A DNA stretch of 25,083 nucleotides, taken from positions 1-25,083 of the forward strand of contig JAJXUC010000042.1 in NCBI GenBank assembly GCA_021783435.1, read 5' to 3'. Below the pieces are notes generated by a model. The model saw only the letters and a list, made by a program, of their open reading frames with translations. It made no database searches and was not told where the DNA came from. The DNA comes from Pseudomonadota bacterium. Lineage in GTDB: Bacteria; Pseudomonadota; Gammaproteobacteria; Burkholderiales; Burkholderiaceae. Made by a program: the position numbers and the translations under genes. Positions 1-8,194 of the stretch are shown in pieces. Within the stretch, counting starts at the first letter, position 1. The number at the start of each line of letters is the position of its first letter.

Positions 1-57
1 GCATCACCGGTTCAACCTGCGCCGAACCCCAAAGCTCCACCCGGCTTCCAATTCTGA
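1..57 (+). CDS. possible C-terminal tail of a plus-strand gene (cut by window edge)
   Basis: Reading from base 1 there is an open frame of 18 codons ending in TGA at 55-57. The tail is rich in proline and alanine and ends in Pro-Gly-Phe-Gln-Phe, which looks like a natural protein C-terminus. If real, the gene converges on rpiA with a 16-bp gap. Eighteen codons are too few to assign a family, and a second frame ending at 62-64 is also open, so this could be chance. Confidence 0.22.
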   Translation, partial: ASPVQPAPNPKAPPGFQF

Positions 58-73
58 CCTGTAGCGGGCGCCA

Positions 74-736
74 TTAGCGGAATGAGCGCTCCTCGACACC
101 GCCGGCCGTGCCTACCAGCGCCAAGTCGGCACCACGGCGTGCGAACAGGCCCACAGTCACGACACCTGGGATCTGGTTGATTGTGTTCTCGAGCTGGCGC
201 GGCTCGGTGATGGCCAAGCCGTGCACATCGACAATGGCGTTTCCGTTGTCGGTAACGTAGCCCTCACGAAGCTTGGGCTCGCCGCCCAGCGCCCGCAATC
301 GTCTCACCACGAGTTCCCGCGCCATCGGCACCACCTCGACCGGGAGCGGGAACTTACCCAGCACCGGCACCAGCTTGCTGGCATCAACAATGCACACGAA
401 CTGTGCAGCCACTTCGGCGATGATCTTCTCGCGTGTGAGCGCTCCGCCGCCGCCCTTGATCATCGCGCCGTTCGCGTCGATCTCATCCGCGCCATCCACG
501 TACACCGGGAGGTCATCCACCGCATTCAAGTCGAGCACAGGGATACCGTAGGCCTTGAGGCGCTCTGTACTGCGCTCGGAGCTTGACACCGCGCCGCGCA
601 CCCGGTCTTTGAGCGTAGCCAAGGCGTCGATAAAAAAATTGACCGTCGATCCAGTCCCCACGCCGATGATTGCGTCATTTGGCACGTGGCGTAGCGCGGC
701 TCGCGCCACGGCTTGTTTGAGTTCGTCCTGTGTCAT
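74..736 (-). CDS. rpiA: ribose-5-phosphate isomerase A
   Basis: Interconverts ribose 5-phosphate and ribulose 5-phosphate in the cytosolic non-oxidative pentose phosphate pathway, supplying ribose for PRPP and hence for nucleotide, histidine and tryptophan synthesis. The 220-residue product matches the family length (219 in E. coli). Visible motifs are the phosphate-binding loop GVGTGST (25-31), SSERST (52-57), DGADE (81-85) and [11 protein letters not shown] (94-104). Asp81, Lys94 and the catalytic Glu103 fall at the same numbers as in E. coli. I chose the ATG at 736 because it starts MTQDELKQ as in the family; the frame stays open further upstream but that stretch is not RpiA-like. No clear Shine-Dalgarno sequence precedes it. 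It is divergent from pyrD across 88 bp. RpiA has no sequence relationship to RpiB, and the motifs here are all RpiA type. Confidence 0.97.
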   Translation of the reverse strand: MTQDELKQAVARAALRHVPNDAIIGVGTGSTVNFFIDALATLKDRVRGAVSSSERSTERLKAYGIPVLDLNAVDDLPVYVDGADEIDANGAMIKGGGGALTREKIIAEVAAQFVCIVDASKLVPVLGKFPLPVEVVPMARELVVRRLRALGGEPKLREGYVTDNGNAIVDVHGLAITEPRQLENTINQIPGVVTVGLFARRGADLALVGTAGGVEERSFR

Positions 737-740
737 GTTC

Positions 741-768
741 TTGATTGTGAAAGGGGTGGCCGTATTAT
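741..768 (+). promoter_or_regulatory. likely sigma70 promoter of pyrD
   Basis: A -35 hexamer TTGATT (741-746; four of six consensus bases) and a -10 hexamer TATTAT (763-768; five of six) are separated by 16 bp. Transcription would start near 775, leaving a leader of about 50 bases before the pyrD ATG at 825. This is prediction from consensus only. Confidence 0.55.
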
Positions 769-769
769 C
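764..769 (-). promoter_or_regulatory. possible -10 element for rpiA, overlapping the pyrD -10
   Basis: On the minus strand these bases read GATAAT (five of six to TATAAT), 27 bases upstream of the rpiA ATG at 736. It shares five bases with the pyrD -10 on the opposite strand. I see no good -35 at the expected distance, so it is much less certain than the pyrD promoter. Confidence 0.3.
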
Positions 770-824
770 GCCGCTCGCCTCGCCATGCACGGTGACCCGA
801 AGACATCCTCCCGCCTCCGTCCAC

Positions 825-1853
825 ATGCCCCTGCCCTACGCGTTGGTCCGTCCGCTGCTGTTTCTCCTCGACCCCGAGGTGGCCCATACGTTGACGCTGC
901 GCAGCCTGCGTCTGCTTCATGAGTCGGGGTTAGCACTGCTGTATGCACATGCGCGCGTGCACGACCCGGTGCATCTGCTTGGCATGCGATTCCCCAATCG
1001 CGTGGGTCTAGCCGCTGGGCTGGATAAAAACGGCGAAGCCATCGATGCCTTGGCGACCCTGGGTTTCGGTTTTGTTGAGGTCGGAACCGTTACGCCTCGA
1101 CCGCAGCCCGGCAACCCCAAGCCGCGCATGTTCCGGATACCCGAAGCGCAGGCACTGATCAATCGCATGGGTTTCAACAACGCGGGATTGCAGTCGTTTC
1201 TGAACCATGTCCGGCACAGCCGGCGAGAGGTCCCACTCGGCCTGAACATTGGCAAAAATGCAGCCACGCCGATTGAGGACGCTCTAACCGATTACGTGGC
1301 CTGCCTGCGCGGCGTCTACGCCCATGCCGATTACGTGACGATCAACGTTTCCTCCCCCAATACCCGAGGCTTGCGACAATTGCAGACCGATGAGGCTCTG
1401 GAGGGTTTGCTTGCGGGCTTGGCGGGCGAACGTCAAAAGCTCGCACAATTACACGGCAAGCACGTTCCGCTGCTCGTAAAAGTGGCGCCTGATTTGCAGT
1501 CCGAGCAAATCACGGCCTTGGCCGATGCGCTAGTGCGCCATGGAATCGACGGCGTGATTGCCACCAATACGACCACCGCGCGCGAAGCTGTCGCCGGTCT
1601 TCCGCACGCGGATGAAGCCGGGGGCCTCAGCGGAGCGCCATTACGTGCGCAATCCTCGCGTGTGATCACACAACTGCGCGCGCGCCTTGGTCCAACCTAT
1701 CCCATTATCGGTGTGGGAGGCATCATGAATCCAGCGGACGCCGTGGAAAAGATTGAGGCCGGCGCCAATCTTGTGCAAATCTACACGGGGCTGATCTACC
1801 ATGGGCCAAAGCTCGTTGAGGGCTGCGCCAACGCGCTGGCCAAGCTAGCCTAA
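825..1853 (+). CDS. pyrD: dihydroorotate dehydrogenase (quinone), class 2
   Basis: Oxidises dihydroorotate to orotate in pyrimidine synthesis, passing electrons through FMN to the membrane quinone pool. The 342-residue product fits class 2 enzymes (336 in E. coli), including the amphipathic N-terminal helices (about 5-40) that dock on the inner membrane and are absent from class 1. Motifs are AGLDKNG (64-70, FMN/substrate loop), NRMGFNNAG (113-121) and [14 protein letters not shown] (174 onwards), where the second serine (Ser177) corresponds to the class 2 catalytic base; class 1 has cysteine there. A C-terminal GVGGI and a YTGLIYHGP motif bind FMN phosphate. The ATG at 825 begins [13 protein letters not shown], as expected; the frame is open far upstream but that part is antisense to rpiA. 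It is the only complete plus-strand gene I support in the window. Confidence 0.97.
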   Translation: MPLPYALVRPLLFLLDPEVAHTLTLRSLRLLHESGLALLYAHARVHDPVHLLGMRFPNRVGLAAGLDKNGEAIDALATLGFGFVEVGTVTPRPQPGNPKPRMFRIPEAQALINRMGFNNAGLQSFLNHVRHSRREVPLGLNIGKNAATPIEDALTDYVACLRGVYAHADYVTINVSSPNTRGLRQLQTDEALEGLLAGLAGERQKLAQLHGKHVPLLVKVAPDLQSEQITALADALVRHGIDGVIATNTTTAREAVAGLPHADEAGGLSGAPLRAQSSRVITQLRARLGPTYPIIGVGGIMNPADAVEKIEAGANLVQIYTGLIYHGPKLVEGCANALAKLA

Positions 1854-2148
1854 GCCCGCCTGCACAGCCGTTCAGTGCGTACGGTCCCAAAGCCATAGCC
1901 CCACGGTGCATGGAATAACGGGCACATCCGGACCGGCGCCGCCCGGGTTAGGGTAATGTTGGTCCCTTGGGCACACGCCATGAATGCGCACCGAAGCTTG
2001 CCTTTGCCAAGCAACCGCCATGAGCCATTCCGTCTTGGCATGATCGCAGGGGCAACCGGCAGGTAAGGGATGCCTGCCTTGGCAGGGTTCAGGGACAGCT
2101 TCAACACGCTGCCCCCTCACCAGCCCCAATCGGGCCAAAAACCAAAGC
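1854..2148. other. 295-bp convergent intergenic gap with inverted repeats, no supported gene
   Basis: This gap lies between the 3' ends of pyrD (+) and the small orphan gene (-). Two minus-strand frames of 85-88 codons are open here, but their translations look random and neither has a clear ribosome-binding site. The DNA contains several inverted repeats. One is CGGTGCATGG at 1904-1913 against CCATG (1978-1982) plus CACCG (1989-1993). Another is a GGCAGG/CCTGCC/GGCAGG triplet at 2058-2086 that can form either of two hairpins. Neither is followed by a run of T on either strand, so I do not call an intrinsic terminator. A structured RNA is possible but I recognise none. Confidence 0.5.
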
Positions 2149-2409
2149 CTATTTCTGTTTGAGCCGCGTCTTATTGGCGGTAATGTGCTCGTAGATTTCG
2201 CGGGAGCGCTGGGACAGTGGCCGACCGAAACCTTCGCGCCAAGGTGAGGAGACCTTGACTTGGGGGCGCTTGCGAAATGTCGAAGCCACTTCGGCAGCGT
2301 TTTCCATCATGAGATCCCAGGGATTGGCTTCCTTGGATGCCTGTGGCTTGTTGGCCAGAACATCGGTATCGGAGTCCACGGTTTTGCGCGTAGTAGTCGT
2401 TTTCGCCAC
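2149..2409 (-). CDS. small basic protein of unknown function
   Basis: An 86-residue protein that I do not recognise. It starts at a GTG (2409) preceded by GAGGG at 2416-2420 with six-base spacing, a good Shine-Dalgarno arrangement, and it has its own promoter-like sequence at 2494-2523. Together these support a real gene. The N-terminus is Thr/Lys-rich (MAKTTTTRKT), followed by a polar, probably disordered stretch to about residue 28. The middle has NPWDLM and an Ala/Glu helix, then a basic RKRPQVKV, and the C-terminus is a lysine/arginine-rich helix beginning SQRSREIYEHI. There is no signal peptide, membrane segment, cysteine or histidine cluster. It follows gltX after 158 bp in the same direction. 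The positive charge would suit nucleic-acid or ribosome binding, but that is only inference. Confidence 0.7.
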   Translation of the reverse strand: MAKTTTTRKTVDSDTDVLANKPQASKEANPWDLMMENAAEVASTFRKRPQVKVSSPWREGFGRPLSQRSREIYEHITANKTRLKQK

Positions 2410-2452
2410 GGCTCGCCCTCTAACGGAACTTGGGTCATCGAAACAATGATTG

Positions 2453-2477
2453 GCGGGTTCAAGTCGAACCGACCCGC
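2453..2477 (-). other. hairpin in the leader of the small orphan gene
   Basis: A perfect 6-bp stem (GCGGGT paired with ACCCGC) encloses 13 bases. An alternative inner stem GGTTC/GAACC overlaps one arm, so two structures compete. It lies between the predicted transcription start (about 2487) and the ribosome-binding site (2416-2420). It is not followed by a T run, so it is not an intrinsic terminator for gltX. Confidence 0.35.
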
Positions 2478-2493
2478 TTGATCAACACATGTA

Positions 2494-2523
2494 ATTGTAA
2501 CCCAAAACGTCGCGAAGGCACAA
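2494..2523 (-). promoter_or_regulatory. likely promoter of the small orphan gene
   Basis: On the minus strand a -10 hexamer TACAAT (2499-2494; five of six to consensus) is preceded, at 18-bp spacing, by TTGTGC (2523-2518), a weak -35 with only the TTG conserved. The predicted start is near 2487, giving a leader of about 78 bases before the GTG at 2409. The -10 is clear; the -35 is weak. Confidence 0.4.
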
Positions 2524-2567
2524 CATCAAGCGCGCTTAAACGACCTATTTGTCCTAGACTCCAGCCC

Positions 2568-3974
2568 TCAAGCGACGCTTGCCAGCCTATGCATCACGGT
2601 GTCGCGCGCGAATAGGGCAAGGACCGCGTCCACGGAAGGCGTATGCAGCCGCCCTGTGACGAGCAGGCGCAACGGCATGGCCACCTGCGGCATCTTGAGT
2701 TGGTGGGTGCCAAGAATCTGTTTCATCGCCGCTGCGATGGCTGGCGCCTCCCAGACAGGCAAAGCCTGCAGTACCGAACGCAGATCCACAATTGCGGCGC
2801 GTGCAGCAGGGGTGAGATGCTGCAACAACAAGTCGGCGTCCGGCTCGGGTTCGGCAAAAAACATGCCGCAGAGTTCGGCGACCTCCAAGAGCGTGTGCGC
2901 ACGCTCGCGCAACAATGTAGCCGCGGCTGCCAGGTCAACCCCCTGCTCACGCAGCCCCAGGCGTTGCAGGAAGGGGCGCACCTGTTGGGCCAGATCCGCC
3001 GGCGCCAGGGCGCGCAGGTAATGAGCGTTCACCCATTTAAGCTTCTCGCCGTCGAACTGCGCGGCAGAACGACCCAGGTGCTCAAGATCGAACCACTGCA
3101 CGAACTCGTCGCGCGTGAAGATTTCCGCATCACCGTGCGACCAGCCCAAGCGGGCAAGGTAATTCACCATGGCATCGGCCAGATACCCTTCATCACGGTA
3201 CTGCAGCACACTCCTGGCGCCGTTACGCTTCGACAACTTCTCACCCTGCTCGTTGAGAACGGTCGGCAGATGCGCGTAAACAGGGGGCTCATGACCGAGC
3301 GCACGGAAGATATGGATTTGCCGCGGGGTGTTGTTGACATGGTCGTCTCCACGAATCACATGCGAAATGCGCATGTCAATATCGTCGACCACAACACAGA
3401 AGTTGTAGGTTGGTGTGCCATCGGGACGCGCGATGACCAAGTCGTCGAGTTCGTCGTTCGCGAACTCGACGCGACCCTTGACTTTGTCATTCCAACCCAC
3501 ACTGCCCTGCGCAGGCGTGCGAAACCGCAGCACAGGCTGCACGCCTGCGGGCACATCCGGCAAAGCCTTGCCCGGCTCTGGCCGCCACGTACCGTCGTAG
3601 CGTGGCTTGAGTCCACCGGCCATCTGCCGCTCGCGCAACGCGTCGAGCTCCGAGGTGCTCATGTAGCAGGGGTAGGCATAGCCACCCTGCACGAGTTGAT
3701 CCAGCACTGCGCGGTAGCGCTCCATGCGCTGCATCTGGTAATACGGGCCTTCGTCGTAATGCAGTCCCATCCAGTCCATGCTGTCAATGATGACCTTGAC
3801 CGCCTCTTGCGTGGAGCGCTCCGTGTCGGTATCTTCGACACGCAGGATAAAAGTTCCGCCATGATGCCGCGCAAAAGCCCACGGATAGAGAGCCGAACGG
3901 ATATTGCCCAAGTGGATAAAACCCGTGGGGCTGGGCGCGAAACGGGTGCGAATGGGTGCAATGGTTGCGCTCAT
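2568..3974 (-). CDS. gltX: glutamyl-tRNA synthetase
   Basis: Class I aminoacyl-tRNA synthetase that charges tRNA-Glu with glutamate in the cytosol. The 468-residue length is typical for bacterial GluRS. The N-terminal Rossmann fold carries the HIGH-type signature within [10 protein letters not shown] (15-24; His21-Leu-Gly-Asn) and the glutamate-binding EDTD (47-50). The KMSKS-type loop is KLSKR at 246-250, followed by the anticodon-binding C-terminal helical domain. Whether the enzyme also mischarges tRNA-Gln cannot be judged without knowing if glnS or gatCAB is elsewhere in the genome. The ATG at 3974 starts [18 protein letters not shown], the normal start; there is no strong Shine-Dalgarno. 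It lies 30 bp after metZ and is probably the last gene of the fimV-gltX run. Confidence 0.97.
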   Translation of the reverse strand: MSATIAPIRTRFAPSPTGFIHLGNIRSALYPWAFARHHGGTFILRVEDTDTERSTQEAVKVIIDSMDWMGLHYDEGPYYQMQRMERYRAVLDQLVQGGYAYPCYMSTSELDALRERQMAGGLKPRYDGTWRPEPGKALPDVPAGVQPVLRFRTPAQGSVGWNDKVKGRVEFANDELDDLVIARPDGTPTYNFCVVVDDIDMRISHVIRGDDHVNNTPRQIHIFRALGHEPPVYAHLPTVLNEQGEKLSKRNGARSVLQYRDEGYLADAMVNYLARLGWSHGDAEIFTRDEFVQWFDLEHLGRSAAQFDGEKLKWVNAHYLRALAPADLAQQVRPFLQRLGLREQGVDLAAAATLLRERAHTLLEVAELCGMFFAEPEPDADLLLQHLTPAARAAIVDLRSVLQALPVWEAPAIAAAMKQILGTHQLKMPQVAMPLRLLVTGRLHTPSVDAVLALFARDTVMHRLASVA

Positions 3975-4004
3975 GCTGACATGAATTCGGAGTGTGGAAA
4001 AGGC

Positions 4005-5237
4005 TCAACGCAGGGTGCCGAGCCCGCGCGCAAGGTCAGCTTGGATATCGTCCGGGTACTCAAGGCCGACGGCGATGCGGATCAGCCCCTGGCTGATGCC
4101 CGCCGCCTGGCGCTGCTGTTCGCTCAGACGACCATGCGAAGTACTGGCCGGGTGGGTGATCGTGGTTTTCGTGTCGCCCAAATTGGCCGTAATCGAACAC
4201 AGCCGGGTCTGGTCGATGACATGAAAGGCACGCTCCCGTGCCTGCTCGGGCGTGGCCGCCTGCACATCGAAAGACAGCACGGCACCGCCATGCCCGGATT
4301 GCTGAGCCATGGCCAACGCGTGCTGGGGATGTGAAATCAAGCCGGGGTAATGCACCTTGCGTACGGCTGGCTGCGCCTGCAACCATAGCGCCAGGAGCAG
4401 TGCGCGCCTGCTATGTTCGTGCATGCGCAAGGAAAGCGTTTCCATACCCTTGAGCACCACCCAGGCATTGAAAGGCGACAGGCTGATGCCGGCACTGCGC
4501 TGTGCGGGCAACAGCTTGCCCTCAATGAGATCGCGCGTCCCGCACACTGCTCCGGCAATGACTCGGCCTTGGCCGTCCAGGTATTTCGTTCCCGAATGGA
4601 CGACAAGGTCGGCGCCGAACATCACCGGCCGTTGCAGCGCTGGTGAGCAAAAGCAGTTATCCACCGCGAGCAAGGCGTCCGCGCCATGCGCGAGATCGGC
4701 CAACGCGCGGATATCGCACACCTCGGTGAGCGGGTTGGTGGGTGTCTCCGCAAACAACAACTTGGTCACGCCGGGACGGATTGCGCCCCTCCAGGCGTCC
4801 AGGTCAGTCTGTGGCACGAAACTGCTGGCCACCCCGAATTTTCCGAATTCGCCGGCGATGAGCTTGATGGTTGCGCCAAACACCGACTGGGAACACACGA
4901 TATGGTCGCCGGCTTTGAGCAAACCGAACAACAGCAGCAGGATGGCACCCATGCCACTCGCCGTGCCGATCGCATCCTCAGTGCCTTCGAGAGCAGCCAA
5001 CCGGCGCTCCATGCTGTCCACAGTTGGATTGGAAAAGCGCGAGTAGATGTAGCCCTCTTCCTCTCCCGCAAAACGGGATGCGGCCGCTTGCGCGCTTGGC
5101 TGAACAAAACTGCTGGTTAGGAACAACGCCTCACTGTGTTCGCCGTACGCCGTGCGTTCGACGGCTTCTCGCACGGCCAAGGTATCGGAATGCCAAGGAG
5201 GCGCTCCGGTGCAAGCGCGTGGCTCATCGGCATTCAC
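4005..5237 (-). CDS. metZ: O-succinylhomoserine sulfhydrylase
   Basis: PLP-dependent Cys/Met-metabolism enzyme that makes homocysteine from an activated homoserine and sulfide, bypassing cystathionine. The 410-residue product has YSRFSNPT (65-72), the PLP-ring aspartate in VDNCF (Asp193) and the Schiff-base lysine in SGTKYLDG (Lys218). The start is a GTG at 5237 overlapping the purF stop as GTGA, and a strong AGAGGAG lies eight bases upstream inside purF, so translation is probably coupled. The family is close to MetB, MetC and MetY. The MetZ call rests on overall similarity and on the purF-metZ adjacency, which is also seen in Pseudomonas. Whether the substrate is the succinyl or acetyl ester cannot be settled from sequence alone. 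Confidence 0.9.
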   Translation of the reverse strand: MNADEPRACTGAPPWHSDTLAVREAVERTAYGEHSEALFLTSSFVQPSAQAAASRFAGEEEGYIYSRFSNPTVDSMERRLAALEGTEDAIGTASGMGAILLLLFGLLKAGDHIVCSQSVFGATIKLIAGEFGKFGVASSFVPQTDLDAWRGAIRPGVTKLLFAETPTNPLTEVCDIRALADLAHGADALLAVDNCFCSPALQRPVMFGADLVVHSGTKYLDGQGRVIAGAVCGTRDLIEGKLLPAQRSAGISLSPFNAWVVLKGMETLSLRMHEHSRRALLLALWLQAQPAVRKVHYPGLISHPQHALAMAQQSGHGGAVLSFDVQAATPEQARERAFHVIDQTRLCSITANLGDTKTTITHPASTSHGRLSEQQRQAAGISQGLIRIAVGLEYPDDIQADLARGLGTLR

Positions 5238-6739
5238 GACTGTGGCTCCTCTTGTTCGGCACTTTGCAGGTTCAACCGGCTACTTGGCACCTCACCGGGA
5301 GCCGCCGCGAGCCCCGCTCTGAGCGCGGCGTCGACATCCCCGGTGATGTAAACGCCGTCAAAGCAGGATGCCTCGAATGTGGTGATGTCCTCACGCACAC
5401 GGCGCACGGCACGCTTCATGGCTTCAAGGTCCTGGTAGATCAGTGCATCGGCGCCAATGATGCTCCGCACCTGCTCAATGTCGCGCCCGTGCGCAACCAA
5501 TTCGCCGCCGGTGGGCATGTCGATGCCATAGACATTCGGGTACCGCACGGGAGGCGCTGCCGACGCCAAATACACCTTGCGTGCACCGGCCTCACGCGCC
5601 ATTTGCACGATTTCACGCGAGGTCGTGCCGCGCACGATCGAATCATCCACCAACAGGACGTTGCGGCCGGCAAACTCCTGGGAAATGGCATTGAGCTTCT
5701 GCCGCACGGACTTTTTGCGCACGGCCTGCCCCGGCATGATGAAGGTGCGCCCGACATAGCGGTTCTTGACGAAGCCCTCGCGGTACGGTCGCCCGAGCTT
5801 CCACGCCAACTGCATGGCCGAAGGCCGGCTGGATTCGGGGACCGGGATCACCACGTCGATTTCGCTGGGCGGCATCGTGGAGATGACCCGCTGAGCAAGG
5901 GTCTCGCCCATGTTTAGCCGCGCTTGGTAAACAGAGATGCCATCAAGCACCGAGTCGGGCCTGGCGAGGTAGACGAACTCGAAGATGCATGGGTTTAGCG
6001 TGGGATGCTCCGCGCATTGCTCACCGTGCATACGCCCCTGAAGGTCCACAAACAGGGCCTCACCCGGTGCGATGTCGCGCACCAACTTGAATCCGTTGCC
6101 TTCCAGCGCTACGGACTCGCTCGCCACCATGACGTCGCCGTCAGCCTCGTTCATGCCGAGGCATAGGGGGCGGATGCCATACGGGTCGCGAAAGGCCAAA
6201 AGTCCGTGCCCGGCAATGAGCGCGACGACGGCATACGAGCCGCGAACGCGCCGGTGCACTGCCCGCACGGCCCGAAACAGGTCGGCTGCCTTCAGTGGCA
6301 AGCCATCCGAGGCAAGATCCAACTCACGTGCGAGCACATTGAGCAGAACCTCCGAATCCGAGCCGGTATTAATGTGCCTGTGGTCCCGGGTGGTCAACTC
6401 ATCGCGCAGCACTTCCGTATTGGTCAGGTTGCCGTTGTGCGCAAGCGCCAGGCCAAACGGAGCGTTGACGTAAAACGGCTGCGCCTCTTCTTCGCTGTCA
6501 GCGCTGCCTGCGGTCGGGTAGCGCACCTGACCCAGTCCGTAATTCCCAGGCAATCCGCGCATATTGCGTGTGCGGAACACGTCTCGCACCATGCCGCGGG
6601 CCTTTTGCATATACAACTTGCCACCGTGCCCGGTGATGATGCCCGCCGCGTCTTGTCCGCGATGCTGCAGTAACAACAGAGCGTCATAAATCAGCTGATT
6701 AACCGGCTGTTTGGAAACGATGCCAACAACTCCACACAT
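5234..6739 (-). CDS. purF: amidophosphoribosyltransferase
   Basis: First committed step of purine synthesis: transfers ammonia from glutamine to PRPP, giving 5-phosphoribosylamine. The 501-residue protein begins MCGVVGIV, so removal of Met exposes the catalytic Cys2 of the N-terminal nucleophile glutaminase. HNGNLTN (101-107) and NTGSDSE (124-130) complete that domain. The C-terminal phosphoribosyltransferase domain carries the PRPP loop [14 protein letters not shown] (361-374). I set the start at the ATG at 6739 because the cysteine must follow it; the open frame upstream is Arg/Pro-rich and antisense-like. A GGAG lies ten bases before the ATG. purF follows cvpA by 46 bp and overlaps metZ by four bases. 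I see no propeptide, so it is the self-exposing E. coli type. Confidence 0.97.
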   Translation of the reverse strand: MCGVVGIVSKQPVNQLIYDALLLLQHRGQDAAGIITGHGGKLYMQKARGMVRDVFRTRNMRGLPGNYGLGQVRYPTAGSADSEEEAQPFYVNAPFGLALAHNGNLTNTEVLRDELTTRDHRHINTGSDSEVLLNVLARELDLASDGLPLKAADLFRAVRAVHRRVRGSYAVVALIAGHGLLAFRDPYGIRPLCLGMNEADGDVMVASESVALEGNGFKLVRDIAPGEALFVDLQGRMHGEQCAEHPTLNPCIFEFVYLARPDSVLDGISVYQARLNMGETLAQRVISTMPPSEIDVVIPVPESSRPSAMQLAWKLGRPYREGFVKNRYVGRTFIMPGQAVRKKSVRQKLNAISQEFAGRNVLLVDDSIVRGTTSREIVQMAREAGARKVYLASAAPPVRYPNVYGIDMPTGGELVAHGRDIEQVRSIIGADALIYQDLEAMKRAVRRVREDITTFEASCFDGVYITGDVDAALRAGLAAAPGEVPSSRLNLQSAEQEEPQS

Positions 6740-6785
6740 GATGCGTGCACTCCAAGACTGAAACGCTGAATAGATGAATCCGGGA

Positions 6786-7277
6786 CTATCGTTGTGGCAA
6801 CGCCTGGGTTGCCGCCATGGGCAGCAACGGGAGCAACTCGGCGACGGCCGCCGTGGCCGGCGGGATGAGCAAAGAAGTCTTCCACATCGGGCTCTCGGGC
6901 AGGGCGGTATAGCGCGCCGCCAGCACCGCAAGCATCAAGAGTACGCCGCCGCGCAGCAACCCGAACACGGCACCCATGCTTCGGTCAAGTAGACCCAGAC
7001 CGGTGGAGCGCAACAACAGCCGCATCACAGTGGCCATCAGTCCGGCCACAAGAACCGTGAGTACGAAACAGGCGACCCATGCCACCCCATTGCGCAAGGA
7101 TAGTGCGGCAATTCCGTGCAGATATCTGTCGGCCAGCCAGGGCGAGAACTGGCGTGCAACGACAAACGCCACCAGCCAGCCTGCCAAGGTGATGAGTTCG
7201 TAGGCTGCGCCACGGAGCATGCCCACTAAAGCCGACAGCCCCAGGCCGGCGATCACGAGCCAGTCCAGCGTACTCAC
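6786..7277 (-). CDS. cvpA: CvpA family inner-membrane protein
   Basis: A 163-residue membrane protein of the CvpA family, named for its need in colicin V production in E. coli; its biochemical role is still unclear, with links to envelope stress resistance. Four hydrophobic segments are visible (about 6-22, 26-42, 64-86 and 102-121). The family hallmarks are the arginine-glycine after the first helix (LRGAAYE, 21-27) and [14 protein letters not shown] (97-110). The start is a GTG at 7277 that overlaps the stop of the upstream SPOR gene as GTGA; there is no good Shine-Dalgarno, which fits translational coupling. It sits immediately before purF, as in E. coli and Pseudomonas. Confidence 0.93.
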   Translation of the reverse strand: MSTLDWLVIAGLGLSALVGMLRGAAYELITLAGWLVAFVVARQFSPWLADRYLHGIAALSLRNGVAWVACFVLTVLVAGLMATVMRLLLRSTGLGLLDRSMGAVFGLLRGGVLLMLAVLAARYTALPESPMWKTSLLIPPATAAVAELLPLLPMAATQALPQR

Positions 7278-8194
7278 AGAGTTAGCACGACAGCGGCCAA
7301 GCCCAGAGCCTTGATGCGAGCCAGCGCCTTGTCGGCCTCTTGGCGGCTGGCAAAGGGGCCAACACGCACGCGGATGCGCTTGCCGCCAGCCGTATCCACA
7401 ACTTGAGTATAGGTTTTGAACCCGGCGTGCTCGATCCTCTGACGCACTTGGTGCGCGACACGCGTATCCGCATAAGCCCCCGCCTGAATGACGTATCGGG
7501 CGGAATTGGGTGCAGCCACAGCCCCGGCGGATTTGGCCAATGCCCCCTCCGCTTGCTGGGTCGAGATCTGATCGGGTTGCTTGCCCTCCAATGCTGCCAG
7601 GGCGACCCGGGCGCTGGCAATCTGGCGTTGCGTTTGCTGATGTTTGGTGGGCGCCGCGACAGCGGCAGCCGGCTGCACGCGCGCCAGCGCCTGCCTGGCC
7701 GCAGCCGAAGGCTTAGCGGCAGGCGCCTCCTGCGACTGGCTGGAGGTCGCCCCCGCCTGAGACCCAGCCGTCGGTGCCTTCAGCTGTTGCGCCGTGCCCC
7801 CTGCCTTGGACTTTTCCTCGTCGCCGGGGAGTGGGCTTGCCCGCTCTTTGGCTCGGGCGTCAGGGCCTTGCGGCGTGCTGGCCATTTCGGCCGACGATTC
7901 GGCAATTGCTGCCGCTGCGCGCGCATCGGCCGCTGGTACCCGGGGCGCGGGCGCCGCCGCGATGCTCGCCTGATTTTGCGACGGAATAACCAGCGACATG
8001 GTCGACACCACTGGTTTAGGCTGCGTCTCAAAAATCAGAGGAAACACAACCACGCCGGTGAGCACGAGGACCACGGCGCCGATGAGGCGGCGCCGTGCAC
8101 GTATGCGCAGCGTCTCTTCGCTTTGCGCCTGGGCGCCGGCCGCGGCATTGGGCGCTCGGCTGGCATCCTTGCCGCGCTTTCCAGGGATTTTCAT
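7274..8194 (-). CDS. dedD: SPOR-domain inner-membrane protein, DedD-like
   Basis: A 306-residue bitopic protein with a short basic cytoplasmic N-terminus, one membrane helix (about 37-56), a long Ala/Pro/Gln-rich periplasmic linker (about 60-230) and a C-terminal SPOR domain (about 231-306, beginning RYVIQAGAY and containing RVRVGPF). SPOR domains bind denuded peptidoglycan glycan strands at the division septum, and E. coli DedD helps constriction. The linker is low complexity and poorly conserved in this family. The ATG at 8194 overlaps the folC stop as ATGA, and its own stop overlaps cvpA as GTGA. The symbol is by position between folC and cvpA and by architecture; sequence similarity outside the SPOR domain is low, so orthology is likely but not proven. 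Confidence 0.85.
   Translation of the reverse strand: MKIPGKRGKDASRAPNAAAGAQAQSEETLRIRARRRLIGAVVLVLTGVVVFPLIFETQPKPVVSTMSLVIPSQNQASIAAAPAPRVPAADARAAAAIAESSAEMASTPQGPDARAKERASPLPGDEEKSKAGGTAQQLKAPTAGSQAGATSSQSQEAPAAKPSAAARQALARVQPAAAVAAPTKHQQTQRQIASARVALAALEGKQPDQISTQQAEGALAKSAGAVAAPNSARYVIQAGAYADTRVAHQVRQRIEHAGFKTYTQVVDTAGGKRIRVRVGPFASRQEADKALARIKALGLAAVVLTL

Noticed and set aside
1850..2138. Two minus-strand frames of 85-88 codons in the pyrD-orphan gap
   Set aside because: They overlap each other in different frames, have scattered rare codons, no convincing ribosome-binding site and no recognisable family; one runs into the pyrD stop.
2453..2477. GGTTCAAGTC resembling a tRNA T-arm
   Set aside because: There is no matching acceptor, D or anticodon arm on either side; the sequence is better explained as a leader hairpin.
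2643..4334. Very long plus-strand open frame (563 codons) opposite gltX
   Set aside because: It is exactly antisense to gltX and the end of metZ, which have full catalytic motifs. Its translation has no recognisable domain and is rich in His/Arg/Gln, as expected for the complement of a high-GC gene.
5024..5917. 297-codon plus-strand frame opposite metZ and purF
   Set aside because: It is the complement of well-supported genes, with no domain features and no plausible ribosome-binding site.
6740..6931. N-terminal extension of purF
   Set aside because: PurF needs Cys2 directly after the initiator Met. The extension is Arg/Cys/Pro-rich and overlaps cvpA in another frame.
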